A DNA stretch of 64,000 bases. Source: Streptomyces sp. DG1A-41 (lineage in GTDB: Bacteria > Actinomycetota > Actinomycetes > Streptomycetales > Streptomycetaceae). The stretch is from the NCBI RefSeq assembly GCF_037055355.1, contig NZ_CP146350.1, positions 3,247,001-3,311,000 on the forward strand. The letters are read 5' to 3'. The stretch's first letter is position 1, and each line of letters begins with the position of its first letter. Shown piece by piece: positions 45,846-54,510 of this stretch. Below the pieces are notes generated by a model that was not told the DNA's origin, made no database searches, and saw only the letters and a list, made by a program, of their open reading frames with translations. A program made the translations under genes and the position numbers.

Positions 45846-47663
45846 ATGTGCGGAATCGTCGGTTACATCGGGAAGCGTGACGTCGCTCCCCTCCTCCTGG
45901 AGGGCCTCCAGCGCCTGGAGTACCGCGGGTACGACTCCGCGGGCGTCGTCATCACGTCCCCGAAGGCCTCCGGCCTGAAGATGGTCAAGGCCAAGGGCCG
46001 CGTCCGCGATCTGGAGGCCAAGGTCCCGGCCCGCTTCAAGGGCACCACCGGCATCGCCCACACCCGCTGGGCCACCCACGGCGCCCCCTCCGACGTCAAC
46101 GCCCACCCGCACCTCGACCACGAGGGCAAGGTCGCCGTCGTCCACAACGGCATCATCGACAACGCCTCCGACCTGCGCCGCAAGCTGGAAGCGGACGGCG
46201 TCGAGTTCCTCTCCGAGACCGACACCGAGGTCCTCGTCCACCTCATCGCCCGCTCGCAGGCCACCAAGCTGGAGGACAAGGTCCGCGAGACCCTCCGGCT
46301 CATCGAGGGCACGTACGGCATCGCCGTGCTGCACGCCGACTTCCCCGACCGGATCGTCGTCGCCCGCAACGGCTCCCCCGTCGTCCTCGGCATCGGCGAG
46401 AAGGAGATGTTCGTCGCCTCGGACATCGCCGCGCTGGTCGCCCACACCCGCCAGGTAGTCACGCTGGACGACGGCGAGATGGCCACCCTGAAGGCCGACG
46501 ACTTCCGCACGTACACGACGGAGGGCACCCGCACCACCGCGGAGCCCACCACCGTGGAGTGGGAGGCCGCCTCCTACGACATGGGCGGCCACGACACCTA
46601 CATGCACAAGGAGATCCACGAGCAGGCCGACGCCGTGGACCGCGTGCTGCGCGGCCGCATCGACGACCGCTTCTCCACCGTGCACCTGGGCGGCCTGAAC
46701 CTGGACGCCCGCGAGGCCCGGCGGATCCGCCGCGTGAAGATCCTCGGCTGCGGCACCTCGTACCACGCGGGCATGATCGGCGCCCAGATGATCGAGGAGC
46801 TGGCCCGCATCCCCGCCGACGCCGAACCGGCCTCGGAGTTCCGCTACCGCAACGCGGTCGTCGACCCCGACACCCTCTACATCGCCGTCTCCCAGTCCGG
46901 CGAGACCTACGACGTCCTGGCCGCCGTGCAGGAGCTGAAGCGCAAGGGCGCGCGGGTCCTGGGCGTGGTGAACGTGGTCGGCTCCGCGATCGCCCGCGAG
47001 GCCGACGGCGGCATCTACGTCCACGCGGGCCCGGAGGTCTGCGTCGTCTCCACGAAGTGCTTCACGAACACCACGGTGGCCTTCGCGCTCCTCGCCCTCC
47101 ACCTGGGCCGCACCCGCGACCTCTCGGTCCGTGACGGCAAGCGGATCATCGAGGGCCTGCGCAAGCTGCCCGCCCAGATCGCCGAGATCATGGAGCACGA
47201 GGAGGACGTCAAGAAGCTGGCCCTCCAGTTCGCCGAGGCCCGCTCGATGCTCTTCATCGGCCGCGTGCGGGGCTACCCGGTGGCCCGCGAGGCCTCCCTG
47301 AAGCTCAAGGAGGTCTCCTACATCCACGCCGAGGCCTACCCCGCCTCCGAGCTCAAGCACGGCCCCCTGGCCCTGATCGAGCCCGCCCTCCCCACGGTCG
47401 CGATCGTCCCCGACGACGACCTCCTGGAGAAGAACCGCGCCGCCATGGAGGAGATCAAGGCCCGCAGCGGCAAGATCCTGGCGGTAGCCCACCAGCACCA
47501 GGAGAAGGCCGACGAAACCATCGTCGTCCCCAAGAACGAGGACGAACTCGACCCCATCCTGATGGGCATCCCCCTCCAACTCCTCGCGTACCACACAGCA
47601 CTGGCGCTCGGACGGGACATCGACAAGCCCCGCAACCTGGCCAAGTCGGTGACAGTCGAGTAG
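45846..47663 (+). CDS. glmS: Glutamine-fructose-6-phosphate aminotransferase GlmS
   Basis: A 605-residue enzyme forming glucosamine-6-phosphate. N-terminal class II glutamine amidotransferase with the nucleophile Cys exposed after Met (MCGIVGYIG) and GIAHTRWATHG; two SIS domains (ILGCGTSYHAGMIGA, VSQSGETYDVL; RGYPVAREASLKLKEVSYIH) and the C-terminal LAKSVTVE. A UDP-GlcNAc and wall precursor enzyme. In S. coelicolor two glmS paralogues exist as I recall; which this is cannot be told here. Strong terminator downstream. Confidence 0.95.
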   Translation: MCGIVGYIGKRDVAPLLLEGLQRLEYRGYDSAGVVITSPKASGLKMVKAKGRVRDLEAKVPARFKGTTGIAHTRWATHGAPSDVNAHPHLDHEGKVAVVHNGIIDNASDLRRKLEADGVEFLSETDTEVLVHLIARSQATKLEDKVRETLRLIEGTYGIAVLHADFPDRIVVARNGSPVVLGIGEKEMFVASDIAALVAHTRQVVTLDDGEMATLKADDFRTYTTEGTRTTAEPTTVEWEAASYDMGGHDTYMHKEIHEQADAVDRVLRGRIDDRFSTVHLGGLNLDAREARRIRRVKILGCGTSYHAGMIGAQMIEELARIPADAEPASEFRYRNAVVDPDTLYIAVSQSGETYDVLAAVQELKRKGARVLGVVNVVGSAIAREADGGIYVHAGPEVCVVSTKCFTNTTVAFALLALHLGRTRDLSVRDGKRIIEGLRKLPAQIAEIMEHEEDVKKLALQFAEARSMLFIGRVRGYPVAREASLKLKEVSYIHAEAYPASELKHGPLALIEPALPTVAIVPDDDLLEKNRAAMEEIKARSGKILAVAHQHQEKADETIVVPKNEDELDPILMGIPLQLLAYHTALALGRDIDKPRNLAKSVTVE

Positions 47664-47675
47664 TTGGCCTTTGAC

Positions 47676-47715
47676 GGCGCGGGGAACTGCGCGACAAGCC
47701 CCCACGCACCCGCAG
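47676..47715 (+). repeat. Dispersed intergenic repeat, short copy 3
   Basis: GGCGCGGGGAACTGCGCGAC followed by AAGCCCCCACGCACCCGCAG: the ends of the 68-base repeat at 42339 with the central dyad missing. It lies between the glmS stop and its terminator. Confidence 0.75.
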
Positions 47716-47731
47716 AGGCCAAACGAAGAGG

Positions 47732-47774
47732 ACGGACCCCCACGTGCTGCCACCAAGCACAGGGGGTCCGTTTT
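47732..47774 (+). terminator. Terminator of glmS
   Basis: ACGGACCCCC (47732-47741) pairs with GGGGGTCCGT (47762-47771), with an inner GTGCT/AGCAC stem, then TTTT. It may also serve the convergent gene ending at 47813. Confidence 0.88.
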
Positions 47775-47812
47775 CATCGCCGGGAAGCCGCCCAACTCCC
47801 CAGCCGGCGCAG

Positions 47813-48373
47813 CTAACCGGTGGCCGTCACTCCCCGGCCGGCAGCGCGTCGCGGAAGCGCCGTGGGCCAGTGCGCGAGCGCCGCGGTGGCCGCGTACCAC
47901 GCCACTGCCCCCGCAGCCACGGCGAACCATCCACCCACCTTGGCGAACCCGTCGTTACCGGCGAACTCGGCGATCGCCGTGAGCAACAGGGCGGCGAAGA
48001 ACAGCCCGTGGACCACCTGACCGAGCTGCTCCCCGCCCGCGAGCGTCAGAGACAGCACCACGAGGGCGAACAACAGCAGGAAGGACCCTGCCTCATTGCC
48101 GGAGGCACCCGCCGACACGGCCCAGGTGAACCACAGGGCCCCGAGCACCGAGAACGCCGTACCACCGACGGAGTCCCCGGCCCGCAGGGCCAGCAGTCCG
48201 GCGACGAAGAGGGCGATGCCGCCCACGTACCGGGCGATTGACACGGCGTCAGCAGCCGACACCCCGTCGATCACAGCGGTATGCCCCAGCCCGAAGGCCA
48301 ACAGGGTGATTCCCAGGGCGAGTCGACCGGCCACGGTGGTGATTCCGCTTCCCGCGGAGACGTCTTTGTCCAC
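47813..48373 (-). CDS. GPR1/FUN34/YaaH-type membrane protein
   Basis: A 186-residue membrane protein with about six helices: GRLALGITLLAFGLGHTAVI, SIARYVGGIALFVAGLLALR, FSVLGALWFTWAVSAG, GSFLLLFALVVLSLTLAG, VHGLFFAALLLTAIAEFAG and GGWFAVAAGAVAWYAATAA. The layout fits the acetate/succinate transporter family GPR1/FUN34/YaaH, though the usual NPxP start motif is not seen, so the assignment is moderate. Convergent with glmS. Confidence 0.68.
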   Translation of the reverse strand: MDKDVSAGSGITTVAGRLALGITLLAFGLGHTAVIDGVSAADAVSIARYVGGIALFVAGLLALRAGDSVGGTAFSVLGALWFTWAVSAGASGNEAGSFLLLFALVVLSLTLAGGEQLGQVVHGLFFAALLLTAIAEFAGNDGFAKVGGWFAVAAGAVAWYAATAALAHWPTALPRRAAGRGVTATG

Positions 48374-48496
48374 GGCGGGCTCCCTTCGTACATGTGCGAT
48401 TGTGCGGTGTCCCGTATATGCCCTTCACAAGGGCACAAACACCTCTACGCGTGAGTAGATTTACGCACCGCACCAGGGGAGCAAGGGAGTTGCCAC

Positions 48497-49024
48497 TCAG
48501 GGAATGACGACGACGGGCCGCTTCGCCCGCTTGGCGAGCCGTCCCGCGACGGAGCCGAAGATCCGCCCGACGAGGCCGTGGGTCGACCCGACGACGATCG
48601 CGTCGGCCTCGTACTCCCGGCCGACCTCTTCGAGTTCGTGGCAGATGTCGCCGCCGCGCTCGACCAGGATCCAGGGCACCTCGGCGAGGTAGTCCGCACA
48701 GGCCAGTTCCAGCCCGAGCACCTCGGTCCGGTGGTCCGGCACGTCCACGAACACGGGCGGCTCGCAGCCGGCCCACACCGTGGTCGGCAGCCGGTTGGCG
48801 ACGTGGACGATGATCAGGCCCGACCCGGAGCGATGGGCCATGCCGATCGCGTAGGCCAGGGCGCGCTCACTGGACGTGGAGCCGTCGAAGCCGACGACGA
48901 CCCCGTGCTTGAAGGCGGGATCGCAGGAGTGGCGTGGCTCTTCCGCCGCCAGGGGCTCGGCCGCCGTGGGATCGGCGACGGGCCGCTTGCGGTCCGCGGG
49001 TTCGAAGAATTCGTGACCGGCCAT
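48497..49024 (-). CDS. Universal stress protein (UspA family)
   Basis: A 175-residue protein with a single Usp domain after a 40-residue charged lead (MAGHEFFEPADRKRPVADPT). The strand-helix opening HGVVVGFDGSTSSERALAYA and the ATP-binding stretch VVGSTHGLVGRIFGSVAGRL are both seen. The ATG at 49024 is the last Met before the Usp domain; longer frames are open but unlikely. Probably an ATP-binding stress regulator. Confidence 0.85.
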   Translation of the reverse strand: MAGHEFFEPADRKRPVADPTAAEPLAAEEPRHSCDPAFKHGVVVGFDGSTSSERALAYAIGMAHRSGSGLIIVHVANRLPTTVWAGCEPPVFVDVPDHRTEVLGLELACADYLAEVPWILVERGGDICHELEEVGREYEADAIVVGSTHGLVGRIFGSVAGRLAKRAKRPVVVIP

Positions 49025-49264
49025 GGCTGTCTCGGGGTTGTGATCCTTTATGGGTGGGACAACAGGGTGCGGCGGAGCTGTGTCCGGGAATGGTCTTCCC
49101 AACCCCATACCCCCAAGGGTACGGCGGCACGCCTCCTCAGCCCAGATCCCGCCCGCCGTGCGTGCGGGTTCCAGGGAGCATGCACGAGGCGACGCCCGTA
49201 ACGCAATGGTTGCTGCGCTGTACAGGCGGTTTGCACAGGATTCACTTACCCGTGGGGGTGATCC

Positions 49265-49279
49265 GGTCACACAGTGACC
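49265..49279. promoter_or_regulatory. GGTCAC-ACA-GTGACC palindrome in 306-base intergenic gap
   Basis: The gap 49025-49330 between the Usp gene and the small membrane protein holds this perfect 15-base palindrome, 52 bases before the ATG at 49331. Its left half fits the BldD-type pattern TNACNCWGNG, the right half less well. The rest of the gap shows no gene. Operator role is only a suggestion. Confidence 0.35.
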
Positions 49280-49330
49280 TGCTCACCGGCCACGCGTTGA
49301 ACCTCGTGAGTCACGCCACAGGGAGCACCC

Positions 49331-49663
49331 ATGTCCGGACCCCGCCCCGCCTCCGAGGCGGACCGCGCGACCCCGCCGCCGCGGGACACCGCGACGGAGG
49401 TGGTCCGCTGGGCGGTCTTCAGCTGCCTGCTCGTCCCGGTCGTGCTCCTCGGCTACGGCGCCTCCCTGTCCGGGGCCGCCGGCACGGCCCTCGGGCTCGC
49501 GGCCGTCACGGGTGCCTGCCGGGTCCTGCTGCGCCAGTCCGAGCGCGGTGCGGCCCGGCTGGCGGCCGAGGACCGGGCGCCCCACCGGGGCCGGCACCAC
49601 CGCACCGGAACGGGGTCACACCGCGGGGGACGGCACACTGGCGGGGATACACCGGTCGGCTGA
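49331..49663 (+). CDS. Small membrane protein of unknown function
   Basis: A 110-residue protein with AGGGAGC before its ATG. Residues about 25-70 form two membrane helices (WAVFSCLLVPVVLLGYG and AAGTALGLAAVTGACRVLL) and the tail is Arg/His/Gly-rich, probably cytosolic. No family recognised. It is the gene immediately upstream of adpA, separated by a 377-base leader. Confidence 0.62.
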   Translation: MSGPRPASEADRATPPPRDTATEVVRWAVFSCLLVPVVLLGYGASLSGAAGTALGLAAVTGACRVLLRQSERGAARLAAEDRAPHRGRHHRTGTGSHRGGRHTGGDTPVG

Positions 49664-49901
49664 CCGGTTTCCGCGCACACGCACGCTGCTTTTCAGCCAA
49701 CTTCTCACACCCGTGCATCCCCCTCCCCGACCACCCTCCAACCCCCGTTCGACCTGCACGGAAAGGGCCTCGTGGGTGCTGCGCACCCTACGCGGATTGG
49801 CCACTGCGACAAGGCGCACTTCCCTGCACGCTCCACGAGTGCAACGCTTCGTGATCGAATGCTTCACGCCAAGTTGCCAAGTCGACAATGTGCCGAGTGC
49901 C

Positions 49902-49911
49902 GAACCGGCCA
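49902..49911 (-). promoter_or_regulatory. AdpA-type binding site in the adpA leader
   Basis: The 377-base gap 49664-50040 before adpA contains TGGCCGGTTC on the minus strand, a perfect fit to the AdpA consensus TGGCSNGWWY, 130 bases before the ATG. A 9/10 match (TGGCGGGGAT) lies near 49639. Autoregulation of adpA is known in the genus. No other gene is supported in this gap. Confidence 0.5.
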
Positions 49912-50040
49912 CTGCGGCGCAACGGGACACAGTAGATTCGATCTTGACTGTCTACGGCGGGGGACTCGTGCAGGACCGAGGGGAAACGTGCAGGAGCGAC
50001 ACAACCGAGGAGCCGCGACCACCGAGGGGGGCTTAGCAGT

Positions 50041-51321
50041 ATGAGCCACGACTCCACTGCCGCGCCGGAAGCCGCGGCCCGGAAGCTTTCCGGGCGACGC
50101 CGCAAGGAGATCGTCGCGGTGCTGCTGTTCAGCGGCGGCCCCATCTTCGAGAGTTCCATACCGTTGTCGGTGTTCGGGATCGACCGCCAGGACGCCGGCG
50201 TACCGCGCTACCGACTGCTGGTGTGCGGCGGCGAGGACGGCCCACTGCGGACCACAGGGGGCCTGGAACTCAGCACACCGCATGGCCTCGAAGCGATCTC
50301 GCGCGCGGGCACGGTCGTCGTACCGGCCTGGCGTTCGATCACTTCTCCGCCACCGGACGAGGCGCTCGACGCGCTGCGCCGGGCACACGAGGAGGGCGCC
50401 CGCATCGTCGGGCTGTGCACCGGCGCCTTCGTCCTCGCGGCGGCGGGCCTGCTGGACGGCCGGCCCGCGACGACACACTGGATGTACGCGCCGACGCTGG
50501 CGAAACGCTATCCGTCGGTGCACGTCGATCCGCGGGAGCTGTTCGTCGACGACGGTGACGTGCTGACGTCGGCCGGCACGGCCGCGGGCATCGACCTGTG
50601 CCTGCACATCGTGCGCACGGACCACGGCAACGAGGCGGCAGGGGCCCTGGCCCGGCGCCTCGTCGTGCCCCCGCGCCGAAGCGGCGGCCAGGAGCGCTAT
50701 CTCGACAGGTCTTTACCAGAGGAGATCGGCGCCGACCCGCTCGCCGAGGTCGTCGCCTGGGCGCTGGAACACCTCCACGAACAGTTCGACGTGGAGACGC
50801 TGGCGGCACGCGCGTACATGAGCCGTCGTACGTTCGACCGCCGCTTCCGCTCGCTGACCGGGAGCGCCCCGTTGCAGTGGCTGATCACGCAGCGGGTGCT
50901 CCAGGCGCAGCGCCTGCTGGAGACGTCGGACTACTCGGTGGACGAGGTGGCGGGGCGCTGCGGCTTCCGGTCGCCGGTCGCCCTGCGCGGGCACTTCCGC
51001 CGCCAGCTGGGCTCGTCGCCGGCCGCGTACCGGGCGGCGTACCGCGCCCGTCGCCCCCAGGGCGAGCGGCCCCAGGACACCGAGGCCGCCCAGGGCGGAG
51101 CGGGGTCCGGCATGCCGGGCCACGGGGGGCATCCCGGGCAGCCGCCCGCCTCGCTGCACCCGGAGCACCCCGTCCCGCTTCAGCCCCGCCGTACGGCGGC
51201 GGCGAGCGCTGTCGGATCGTCCCAGGCCCTGTCCGCGACGGCGTCGACGGCGTCCGACAACGGCCGGGAGGCGTACGTGCCGAGCCGGGCGAGTCTGCCG
51301 GGGCAGCGCAGCGCGACGTGA
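50041..51321 (+). CDS. adpA: AdpA/BldH pleiotropic AraC-family regulator with TTA codon
   Basis: A 426-residue regulator. Residues 15-210 are a DJ-1/PfpI-like (GATase1) domain (VAVLLFSGGPIFESSIPLSV, IVGLCTGAFVLAAAGLLDGR), residues 230-330 an AraC helix-turn-helix pair (DVETLAARAYMSRRTFDRRF, YSVDEVAGRCGFRSPVALR), then a Pro/Gly/Gln-rich tail. Codon 225 (50713-50715), in the linker, is TTA, the leucine codon read only by the bldA tRNA, as in known adpA genes; it ties expression to development. AdpA controls aerial growth, secreted proteases and secondary metabolism. The orn gene follows on the same strand. Confidence 0.95.
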   Translation: MSHDSTAAPEAAARKLSGRRRKEIVAVLLFSGGPIFESSIPLSVFGIDRQDAGVPRYRLLVCGGEDGPLRTTGGLELSTPHGLEAISRAGTVVVPAWRSITSPPPDEALDALRRAHEEGARIVGLCTGAFVLAAAGLLDGRPATTHWMYAPTLAKRYPSVHVDPRELFVDDGDVLTSAGTAAGIDLCLHIVRTDHGNEAAGALARRLVVPPRRSGGQERYLDRSLPEEIGADPLAEVVAWALEHLHEQFDVETLAARAYMSRRTFDRRFRSLTGSAPLQWLITQRVLQAQRLLETSDYSVDEVAGRCGFRSPVALRGHFRRQLGSSPAAYRAAYRARRPQGERPQDTEAAQGGAGSGMPGHGGHPGQPPASLHPEHPVPLQPRRTAAASAVGSSQALSATASTASDNGREAYVPSRASLPGQRSAT

Positions 51322-51481
51322 CGTGAGCCGGTGACCGGGCCCGAGTGGAGGAAATCTCCGCGCGGGCCCGGCGCTGTATCGGGGGCGGGTACGCCGTCGG
51401 CCACGAGGCAGGCGCGCCTTCGGCCACAAGGTCACCGCACGGTCGGCTCAGCCCGGGGCGGCTCCCCGTAAGGTTAGACAC

Positions 51482-52084
51482 ATGAACGATCGCATGGTGT
51501 GGATCGACTGCGAGATGACCGGCCTCTCGCTGTCGGACGACGCGCTCATCGAGGTGGCCGCCCTCGTCACCGACTCCGAGCTGAACGTGCTCGGGGAGGG
51601 CGTGGACATCGTCATCCGGCCGCCGGACCGGGCGCTGGAGACGATGCCGGAGGTGGTGCGTCAGATGCACACCTCGTCCGGTCTGCTCGCCGAGCTGCCG
51701 GACGGCACGACGCTGAAGGACGCCGAGGAGCAGGTCCTGGCGTACGTCAGGGAGTTCGTCAAGGAGCCGGGCAAGGCCCCGCTGTGCGGCAACTCCGTCG
51801 GCACGGACCGCGGCTTCCTGCTGCGCGACATGCCGACGCTGGAGGACTACCTGCACTACCGGATCGTCGACGTGTCGTCGATCAAGGAGCTGGCCCGCCG
51901 CTGGTACCCGCGGGCGTACTTCAACAGCCCGCAGAAGAACGGCAACCACCGCGCGCTCGCCGACATCCGCGAGTCCATCGCGGAGCTGCGTTACTACCGC
52001 GAGGCCGTCTTCGTCCCGCAGCCCGGGCCCGACTCGGACACCGCGAAGAAGATCGCCGCGAAGCACGTTCTGCCCGTCCAGTAG
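51482..52084 (+). CDS. orn: Oligoribonuclease Orn
   Basis: A 200-residue DEDDh 3'-5' exonuclease that finishes RNA breakdown and hydrolyses pGpG from c-di-GMP turnover. Catalytic residues are in WIDCEMTGL, NSVGTDRGFL and KNGNHRALADIRESI. Located directly after adpA, the order known from S. griseus and S. coelicolor. Confidence 0.95.
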   Translation: MNDRMVWIDCEMTGLSLSDDALIEVAALVTDSELNVLGEGVDIVIRPPDRALETMPEVVRQMHTSSGLLAELPDGTTLKDAEEQVLAYVREFVKEPGKAPLCGNSVGTDRGFLLRDMPTLEDYLHYRIVDVSSIKELARRWYPRAYFNSPQKNGNHRALADIRESIAELRYYREAVFVPQPGPDSDTAKKIAAKHVLPVQ

Positions 52085-52199
52085 CCGTGCCGGGGGCCCA
52101 TGGAGGGGCGCCGCGAAAGCCGGGCGCGAGCACCCCTTCGGACCCTGTACACTTTTTCTCGGCCGGTCGGGGAAATCACTGATCTCCAAGCCGGTCATG

Positions 52200-52273
52200 G
52201 TGGGTGTAGCTCAGCTGGTAGAGCACCTGGTTGTGGTCCAGGATGCCGCGGGTTCGAGTCCCGTCACTCACCC
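52200..52273 (+). tRNA. tRNA-His (GTG anticodon)
   Basis: The cloverleaf folds with a 7-bp acceptor stem GTGGGTG/CACTCAC (one G-T), D arm GCTC/GAGC, anticodon stem CCTGG/CCAGG around TTGTGGT (anticodon GTG) and T arm GCGGG-TTCGAGT-CCCGT. The C discriminator and preceding G (52199) suit the extra G-1 of tRNA-His. CCA is not encoded. Confidence 0.95.
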
Positions 52274-52279
52274 TCGCCA

Positions 52280-52320
52280 AAGAGGCCGCTGACCTGAGAC
52301 AATCAGGTCAGCGGCCTCTT
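52280..52320 (+). terminator. Perfect 18-bp hairpin after tRNA-His
   Basis: AAGAGGCCGCTGACCTGA (52280-52297) and its exact complement (52303-52320) around GACAA, 7 bases after the tRNA. Strong intrinsic terminator. Confidence 0.9.
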
Positions 52321-52383
52321 CGTCCCCGCCGTGGCCACACCGGTGGCCACCCGGGATCTTGAGAAGGGTTCTACCTTCCACCC

Positions 52384-52565
52384 ATGGCGAGCATCCGCAA
52401 GCGCGTCCGCAGGGACCGCACATCAGGTCCGGTGGCGTGAGGGCGGCTCCCGCGGGGGAGCGCAACGGTCCGAGGTCTTCGCCTCCGAGCCGGAGGCCGT
52501 TCAGTTCAAAGCGCTCGTAGACGCCCATGGACAGCACTGGCCCACGGAGTGGGTCAAGCCTGGCA
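52384..52565 (+). pseudogene. Tyrosine integrase N-terminal remnant beside tRNA-His
   Basis: The ATG at 52384 begins MASIRKRVRRDRTSG and then stops; a one-base shift near 52415 gives HQVRWREGGSRGGAQRSE and FASEPEAVQFKALVDAHGQH, the SAM/Arm-type N-terminus usual in actinobacterial phage and ICE integrases. Nothing of the catalytic domain remains. Its place just past tRNA-His and the terminator is what a decayed element integrated at the tRNA 3' end would leave. Confidence 0.6.
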
Positions 52566-52636
52566 CGGCTGGGTCGGGGAGCAGGAGCTTCAGGAGGCAT
52601 TCCGGCGGTGGGTGTTCGTGCCGGACGCGGTGGATG

Positions 52637-53458
52637 TCATGCGGCGTTGTCCGGGGCGCCGTGTGCCGAGCTCCGCCACGCCGCCGCCAACTCCGCCACA
52701 CTCGTGAAGCGTTCGACCGGGTCCGGGCGCGTGGCCCGTTCCACGATCGTCAGTTGGGCCGCCGCGCCCCGCCAGGTGTGCTCCTCGGCGGCCGTGTCCA
52801 GGAGAAGGCGGACGGCGCGGCCCAGGGCGTGCACGGTGGTGCGGGTGTCGATCGTCGAACCGCGTCGCCATTCCTCCGGGGCCATGAAGCGCCGTGAGCC
52901 CGGCAGGCGGTCCGCCTGGAGCACGAACGGGCCCGGACGGTACTCGTCCAAGTCGATCAGGTGGAGTTCGCCGGCGTCGAAGTCATAGAGGAACGCGCCG
53001 TCGTAGAGGTCGACGGAGACGAATCCCGCCGCCTCCACCGCCAGGTGGGCGTCCAGCAGGTGGTCGACGGCGCGCAGGCCCCGGGGGACGGGGAGGGCTT
53101 GGAAGCGGGCCAGGGGGCCCGCGTGCCGTAGCCGCGCGGGCGAGTACATGGACTCCCCGCGACGCCAGGGCATCACCACCGCCGTACGGCCGTCCCCCGC
53201 CGCGAACCGGTGCGGCTGGGGGACGATCACCGGATGCCGTACCGCCCGGTGGAAGGCCCAGGCGCGGTTCAGCGAGTGCTGGGCGGCGTCGGTCGTCGCC
53301 TCCTTCACGAACCAGCGTTCCCCGTCGCCGAGCCGGACCCCGTACGACACGCACCCCGAGTCCTGGTCGCGGAAGGCCCGGAAGACCTCGCCCACCGTGC
53401 GCAGATACGGCTCGGTCCGAGCGACCTCGGCGATGTCCAGCAGGGGATGCGGCGTCAC
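52637..53458 (-). CDS. Protein kinase-like / phosphotransferase protein coupled to cebR
   Basis: A 273-residue protein with a kinase-like fold: SYGVRLGDGERWFVKEA holds the ATP-site Lys, AVVMPWRRGESMY the hinge, DLYDGAFLYDF resembles a catalytic loop (HRD-Asn version absent), and LHLIDLDEYRPGP gives the metal Asp. The glycine loop is weak. It could phosphorylate a protein or a small molecule. Its GTG at 53458 overlaps the cebR stop (GTGA), so it is translated with the sugar repressor. Confidence 0.7.
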   Translation of the reverse strand: MTPHPLLDIAEVARTEPYLRTVGEVFRAFRDQDSGCVSYGVRLGDGERWFVKEATTDAAQHSLNRAWAFHRAVRHPVIVPQPHRFAAGDGRTAVVMPWRRGESMYSPARLRHAGPLARFQALPVPRGLRAVDHLLDAHLAVEAAGFVSVDLYDGAFLYDFDAGELHLIDLDEYRPGPFVLQADRLPGSRRFMAPEEWRRGSTIDTRTTVHALGRAVRLLLDTAAEEHTWRGAAAQLTIVERATRPDPVERFTSVAELAAAWRSSAHGAPDNAA

Positions 53459-54510
53459 GACGACGACCGGGGCACCAGCTCCGTGGCGAGCACGACCTGC
53501 CGTCGGTCCAGCCCCCGGGATGCCAGGGGGCGGCGGTCGGCGACCTCGGTGAGGAGGAGGTCGATCATCCGGCGGCCCATCACCTCGATGGGCTGGCGGA
53601 CGCTGGTGAGGGGCGGGTCCATGTGGCGGGCTATGGCGGAGTCGTCGTAGCCGACGAGCGCCACGTCGTCGGGGATGCGGCGCCCCGCCTCGCGCAGCGC
53701 CTGGCGGGCGCCGGCCGCGGTGACGTCGGAGGCGGCGAAGACCGCGTCCAGGTCGGGCCGGCGCTCCAGCAGTGCCGCCATGGCACGGCTGCCGCCCCCC
53801 TCCGTGAAGTCGCCCGGCTCGATCAGCGCCTCGTCCACCTCGTGGCCCGCGTCGCTCAGGGCGTCGCGGTAGCCCTCGATGCGTCGCTGGGCGCCGTAGA
53901 CGTCGAGACGGCCGGTAATGTGGGCCACCCGGCGGCGGCCGCGGGACAGCAGGTGCTCGACGGCCTGGCGGGCGCCGCCGTAGTTGTCGGAGTCGACCGA
54001 CGGCAGTGTCTCCGCCGCCGATCGCGGGCCGCTGATCACCGCCGGGATGTCCAGCTGGGCCAGCAGGTCGGGCAGCGGATCGTCCGCGTGGACCGAGACC
54101 AGCAGGACGCCGTCCACCCGGTGGGCGGCCAGGTACTGGGCGAGGCGGCGGCGTTCGCGGTCGCTGCCCGCGAAGATCAGCAGCAGCTGCATCTCCGTCT
54201 CGGACAGCTCCGCCCCGACGCCCTTCAGCATGTCCGAGAAGTACGGCTCCGCGAAGAACCGGGTCTCCGGCTCGGGCACGACCAGGGCGATCGCGTCCGT
54301 ACGGTTGGCGGCCAGCGCGCGGGCCGCGGTGTTCGGGACGTAGCCGAGCTCGGCGACCGCCGCCTCGACGGCCGCGCGGGTCGCGTCGCTGACCCGGGGC
54401 GATCCGTTGATCACCCGGGATACCGTGCCGCGGCCGACACCGGCGCGCGCCGCCACCTCTTCGAGGGTGGGCCGGCCACCGCTTCGGCCCCGCGCTCCGT
54501 GGCTTGCCAT
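53455..54510 (-). CDS. cebR: Cello-oligosaccharide repressor CebR (LacI family)
   Basis: A 351-residue LacI-family repressor: HTH near residues 12-65 (PTLEEVAARAGVGRGTVSRV, hinge ARALAANRTD) and a periplasmic-binding-like domain. It diverges from cebEFG; palindromes TGGGAGCGCTCCCA upstream of cebE and at bglC are the known CebR box. Cellobiose releases it. An in-frame GTG 7 codons earlier is an alternative start. Ends overlapped with the kinase-like gene. Confidence 0.9.
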   Translation of the reverse strand: MASHGARGRSGGRPTLEEVAARAGVGRGTVSRVINGSPRVSDATRAAVEAAVAELGYVPNTAARALAANRTDAIALVVPEPETRFFAEPYFSDMLKGVGAELSETEMQLLLIFAGSDRERRRLAQYLAAHRVDGVLLVSVHADDPLPDLLAQLDIPAVISGPRSAAETLPSVDSDNYGGARQAVEHLLSRGRRRVAHITGRLDVYGAQRRIEGYRDALSDAGHEVDEALIEPGDFTEGGGSRAMAALLERRPDLDAVFAASDVTAAGARQALREAGRRIPDDVALVGYDDSAIARHMDPPLTSVRQPIEVMGRRMIDLLLTEVADRRPLASRGLDRRQVVLATELVPRSSS

